Shown piece by piece: positions 61,700 to 64,000 of a DNA stretch of 64,000 nucleotides. Below the pieces are notes generated by a model. The model searched no databases, was not told the DNA's origin, and worked only from the letters and a program-made list of their open reading frames with translations. Position 1 is the first letter of the stretch; each line of letters begins with the position of its first letter. The stretch covers positions 1 to 64,000 of the forward strand of contig SKOH01000021.1 in assembly GCA_007120165.1 (NCBI GenBank). Reading direction: 5' to 3'. The position numbers were made by a program, and so were the translations under genes. This DNA comes from Clostridiales bacterium. Its GTDB lineage: Bacteria; Bacillota; Clostridia; Peptostreptococcales; T1SED10-28.

Positions 61700-62122
61700 A
61701 TGGATGATCTAATAGTAAAAACCATTATACGCATTGTTACCCCGTTTATTTATTTGTACGGCATGTATATTATTTTAAACGCCAGCGCCTCCCCGGGCGG
61801 CAGTTTTGCCGGAGGTGCCATAATGGGTTCTGCAATTGTTTTGTATACCATTGTATTCGGTCTCGCCAAAGCGGAGAAAAAAGTCCCCAACCGTATTGGG
61901 AAATTAAAGCGGGAGGTTCTGCTTTGTTTTGTGTTAATGGCCTTTGTGGTTGTTTTCATGGGCTATGATGTATTACAGCTCAGAGAACCCGGAGCCTATC
62001 AAATCCCATATGGTGCGGAGGTACAGGTGGAAATGCTCTCTCTGGTAAACATGGGGATTGCTTTTAAAGTAGCCGTAACCCTGATCAGTCTTTTTCATGT
62101 GTTTATTAAGGAGGATCATTAA
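61700..62122 (+). CDS. mrpB: Mrp/Mnh cation antiporter subunit B
   Basis: A 140-residue subunit with four helices and the SPGGSFAGGAIMGSAI signature of MnhB/MrpB; helix 1 begins IVTPFIYLYGMYIILN. The ATG follows AAAAGGAG. Fifteen bases after the mbhE-like gene. Confidence 0.93.
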   Translation: MDDLIVKTIIRIVTPFIYLYGMYIILNASASPGGSFAGGAIMGSAIVLYTIVFGLAKAEKKVPNRIGKLKREVLLCFVLMAFVVVFMGYDVLQLREPGAYQIPYGAEVQVEMLSLVNMGIAFKVAVTLISLFHVFIKEDH

Positions 62123-62123
62123 T

Positions 62124-62498
62124 ATGGAGTTTTTAGAAATCATTATGGATCGAATCAATTATTTTGGAGCCGCCACTTTATTTGTGATCGGCCTTTATAC
62201 TGTTTTAACCCATCCGAATTTACTAAAAAAAGTAATCGGTCTTAATATCATGGAGACCGCCGTTTTTTTGTTTATGGTTTCCATAGGGTACGTCTCCGGA
62301 GGAAACGCTCCGATTCTAAGCTCGGTAAAAGAACCCATTACCGAAGCCTATGTAAATCCTCTGCCCACCGCAATGATTCTTACAGGGATTGTGGTTGCCG
62401 TCAGCATCACAGCCTATGCCCTTAGTTTGATCATTAAAATTTATGAGGTGTACGGCACCGTAGAGCTTGATGAAATCTTAGAAATGAGGGGGGACTAG
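62124..62498 (+). CDS. mrpC: Mrp/Mnh cation antiporter subunit C (NuoK-like)
   Basis: A 124-residue, three-helix subunit related to NuoK, with LTHPNLLKKVIGLNIMETAVFLFM and a conserved glutamate there, and PLPTAMILTGIVVAVSITA. ATG at 62124 is supported by AAGGAGG; the frame is open slightly upstream inside mrpB. Confidence 0.94.
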   Translation: MEFLEIIMDRINYFGAATLFVIGLYTVLTHPNLLKKVIGLNIMETAVFLFMVSIGYVSGGNAPILSSVKEPITEAYVNPLPTAMILTGIVVAVSITAYALSLIIKIYEVYGTVELDEILEMRGD

Positions 62499-62501
62499 AA
62501 A

Positions 62502-63989
62502 ATGGACTACATGCAGTTTCCGTTAATCATATTGTTTGTACTCCTGTTAGGAGCGGTTCTGACCCCTTTGTTAATGAAAAGGTTTAACCAAAGAGGCACA
62601 AATTTTATCCTTGGGGTTCTGATTGTCAGTCTATCCATCAGCGGATATCTGCTTTTTCAGGTAATGACCCAAGGTTCTTATATGTATAATGTGGGAAACT
62701 GGAGCCCTACCATAGGCATACAGTTCAGTATCGATGCTTTTTCCACGATGATGGTATTTTTTATTCTATTAATGTCCACCCTGGTGGTAGTTTACTCCCT
62801 TCGGGACATTGAACACGAAATACTGCCAAAACAAATACCGGTATATTACAGCTTAATATTTCTTCTTTTGGTGGGAATGGTGGGGATCACCTTTACAAAT
62901 GACCTGTTTAATACATATGTATTTATGGAGATCCTGGCCATGACTTCCTGTGCCATTATTTCCATCAAACGGAAAAAGGAAAATTTTATGGCAGCCTTTA
63001 AGTATTTGATGCTTAATACCCTTGCCTCCATTTCCTTTTTATTCGGGGTAGCCCTTTTATATATGGGCACCGGTTATTTAAATATTACCGAAATGGCCAA
63101 TCAGATACCGGTAGCCTGGGAACTCTATCCCACCAATATTTTACTGGCCCTGGGCTTTATGGCTGCCGGTCTGGGAATCAAAGCAGCGGTGTTTCCGATG
63201 CATACCTGGCTTCCCGATGCCCATTCCAGTGCACCGACACCTTCCAGCGCCCTGCTTTCCGGTCTGGTGGTAAAGGTTTATATTTTTGTGACAATGAAAA
63301 TACTTTTTCGATTAATCGGTACAGAAATTATCATCGTAAATTTGGGGCTTCACAATTATATTGCTTATTTTGCAGCGGTGGGTATGGTGATGGGTTCCAT
63401 ATTTGCCATTGGACAAAAAGATATTAAACGGATGCTTGCTTACTCCAGTGTGGCACAGCTCGGTTATATTTTCCTCGGAATCGGTTTGGCAACCTCCGCA
63501 GGTATTGGGGTTTCCCTGTTTCATGTGGTCTCCCACGGATTGATGAAATCTGCACTGTTTCTTAGTGCAGGAGCGGTTATTTATAAAACTGACAAACGAA
63601 AAATCAGTGATCTGTCGGGGATAGGTTATGAAATGCCGATAACGATGGTCGTCTTCAGCATCGCCGCCCTGGGGATGATCGGCATTCCCGGGATGAGCGG
63701 TTTTATGAGCAAGTGGTATTTAGCGCTGGCAGTCCTGGAAGCGAATCAGCCCTTTTATCTCGTGGTAATACTTTTGAGCAGCTTTTTAAATGCAGTTTAC
63801 TATCTTCCCATCATTGTTTCGGCCTTTTTAAAGCCTAGAGAAGACGGTAGCGAAGAAATGACCCGGGATGGGATACCAAGAACCATGACCATGCCGATGA
63901 TCATCATCGCAGGTTTTATTATTTTAGTCGGGATATTCCCTCAAATTCTTATGAATATTATTGAGCGGGCCGTTCCCACGTTCTTGTAA
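62502..63989 (+). CDS. mrpD: Mrp/Mnh cation antiporter subunit D (NuoM/N-like)
   Basis: A 495-residue proton-conducting subunit of the complex I type, with 14 helices. The functional glutamate of helix 5 is E143 (TYVFMEILAM), the helix 7 lysine is K227 with H234 in AAVFPMHTWLPDAHSSAPTPSS, and SHGLMKSALFLSAG supplies the broken helix 12 lysine. ATG at 62502 lies three bases after mrpC. A ribosome binding site AGGAGG at the last bases of the window shows that at least one more gene follows. Confidence 0.95.
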   Translation: MDYMQFPLIILFVLLLGAVLTPLLMKRFNQRGTNFILGVLIVSLSISGYLLFQVMTQGSYMYNVGNWSPTIGIQFSIDAFSTMMVFFILLMSTLVVVYSLRDIEHEILPKQIPVYYSLIFLLLVGMVGITFTNDLFNTYVFMEILAMTSCAIISIKRKKENFMAAFKYLMLNTLASISFLFGVALLYMGTGYLNITEMANQIPVAWELYPTNILLALGFMAAGLGIKAAVFPMHTWLPDAHSSAPTPSSALLSGLVVKVYIFVTMKILFRLIGTEIIIVNLGLHNYIAYFAAVGMVMGSIFAIGQKDIKRMLAYSSVAQLGYIFLGIGLATSAGIGVSLFHVVSHGLMKSALFLSAGAVIYKTDKRKISDLSGIGYEMPITMVVFSIAALGMIGIPGMSGFMSKWYLALAVLEANQPFYLVVILLSSFLNAVYYLPIIVSAFLKPREDGSEEMTRDGIPRTMTMPMIIIAGFIILVGIFPQILMNIIERAVPTFL

Positions 63990-64000
63990 TTTAGAGGAGG

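Noticed and set aside
1-64000. tRNA, rRNA, insertion sequences, prophage or CRISPR arrays
   Set aside because: None of the gaps shows a clover-leaf, regularly spaced repeats, transposase fragments or phage genes.

Overview
The window looks like a chromosomal segment of an anaerobic, low-to-moderate GC Firmicute of the class Clostridia, perhaps a (halo)alkaliphilic amino-acid fermenter. The lines of evidence are strong AGGAGG-type ribosome binding sites with many TTG and GTG starts, consensus sigma-A promoters, hairpin-plus-T-run terminators, and anaerobe genes (hybrid cluster protein, 2-oxoacid:ferredoxin oxidoreductase, tungsten aldehyde:ferredoxin oxidoreductase, a NapH-like polyferredoxin). 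An Mrp/Mbh-type cation/proton antiporter operon and a sodium symporter fit a sodium-dependent lifestyle. The genus is not determined. I saw no rRNA or tRNA gene, insertion sequence, prophage or CRISPR array; the segment reads as core chromosome.

Layout. 1-7.9 kb: the 5' part of hcp (cut by the window edge) with a CRP/FNR-type operator, an ECF-S-like membrane protein, a CBS-ACT protein, an NSS symporter, ftsZ, a DegV protein and a baeRF-type release-factor relative. 8-12.4 kb: a divergent type IIA topoisomerase pair. 12.5-20.9 kb: a small putative di-heme membrane protein, mgsA, a TPR-GAF-GGDEF diguanylate cyclase, a NapH/flavin-reductase fusion, and a B12-binding protein overlapping an FtsX/LolD-type ABC exporter, then OsmC. 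21-30.3 kb: YihY, class II photolyase, MscS, a ferritin-like protein, PfpI, ogt, a DUF3343 protein, a methyltransferase, prolyl oligopeptidase and selU. 30.4-42.1 kb: a DUF4097-like repeat protein, a UvrD-type helicase, pgeF, a sirtuin, aroA-aroC-aroB and korAB. 42.2-48.5 kb: a YgiQ radical SAM protein, a COG2509 flavoprotein, RNase HI with a viroplasmin domain, and a degenerate PP2C-TM-LysM protein. 48.6-53 kb: a MoaD-like protein, tungsten AOR and a sigma-54 activator, with a textbook -24/-12 promoter in front of AOR. 53.2-59.7 kb: MATE, YajC, Tpx, succinate-semialdehyde dehydrogenase, a membrane protein, a CBS protein and a cassette of three small membrane proteins. 59.9 kb to the end: mrpEFG-mbhD-mbhE-mrpBCD, truncated by the window edge.

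How the genes work together. Electron flow is a theme: KorAB and AOR reduce ferredoxin, the NapH-FNR fusion and the di-heme protein may move electrons at the membrane, and the Mrp module couples cation and proton gradients. Stress handling (Hcp, Tpx, OsmC, PfpI, photolyase, Ogt, ferritin-like protein) is dispersed. Selenium use is suggested by selU and the DUF3343 protein. The most noteworthy items are the sigma-54/AOR regulatory unit, the pseudophosphatase-LysM protein, the divergent topoisomerase with an altered quinolone pocket, the B12-binding protein coupled to an ABC exporter, and the Mbh-like order of the antiporter operon.
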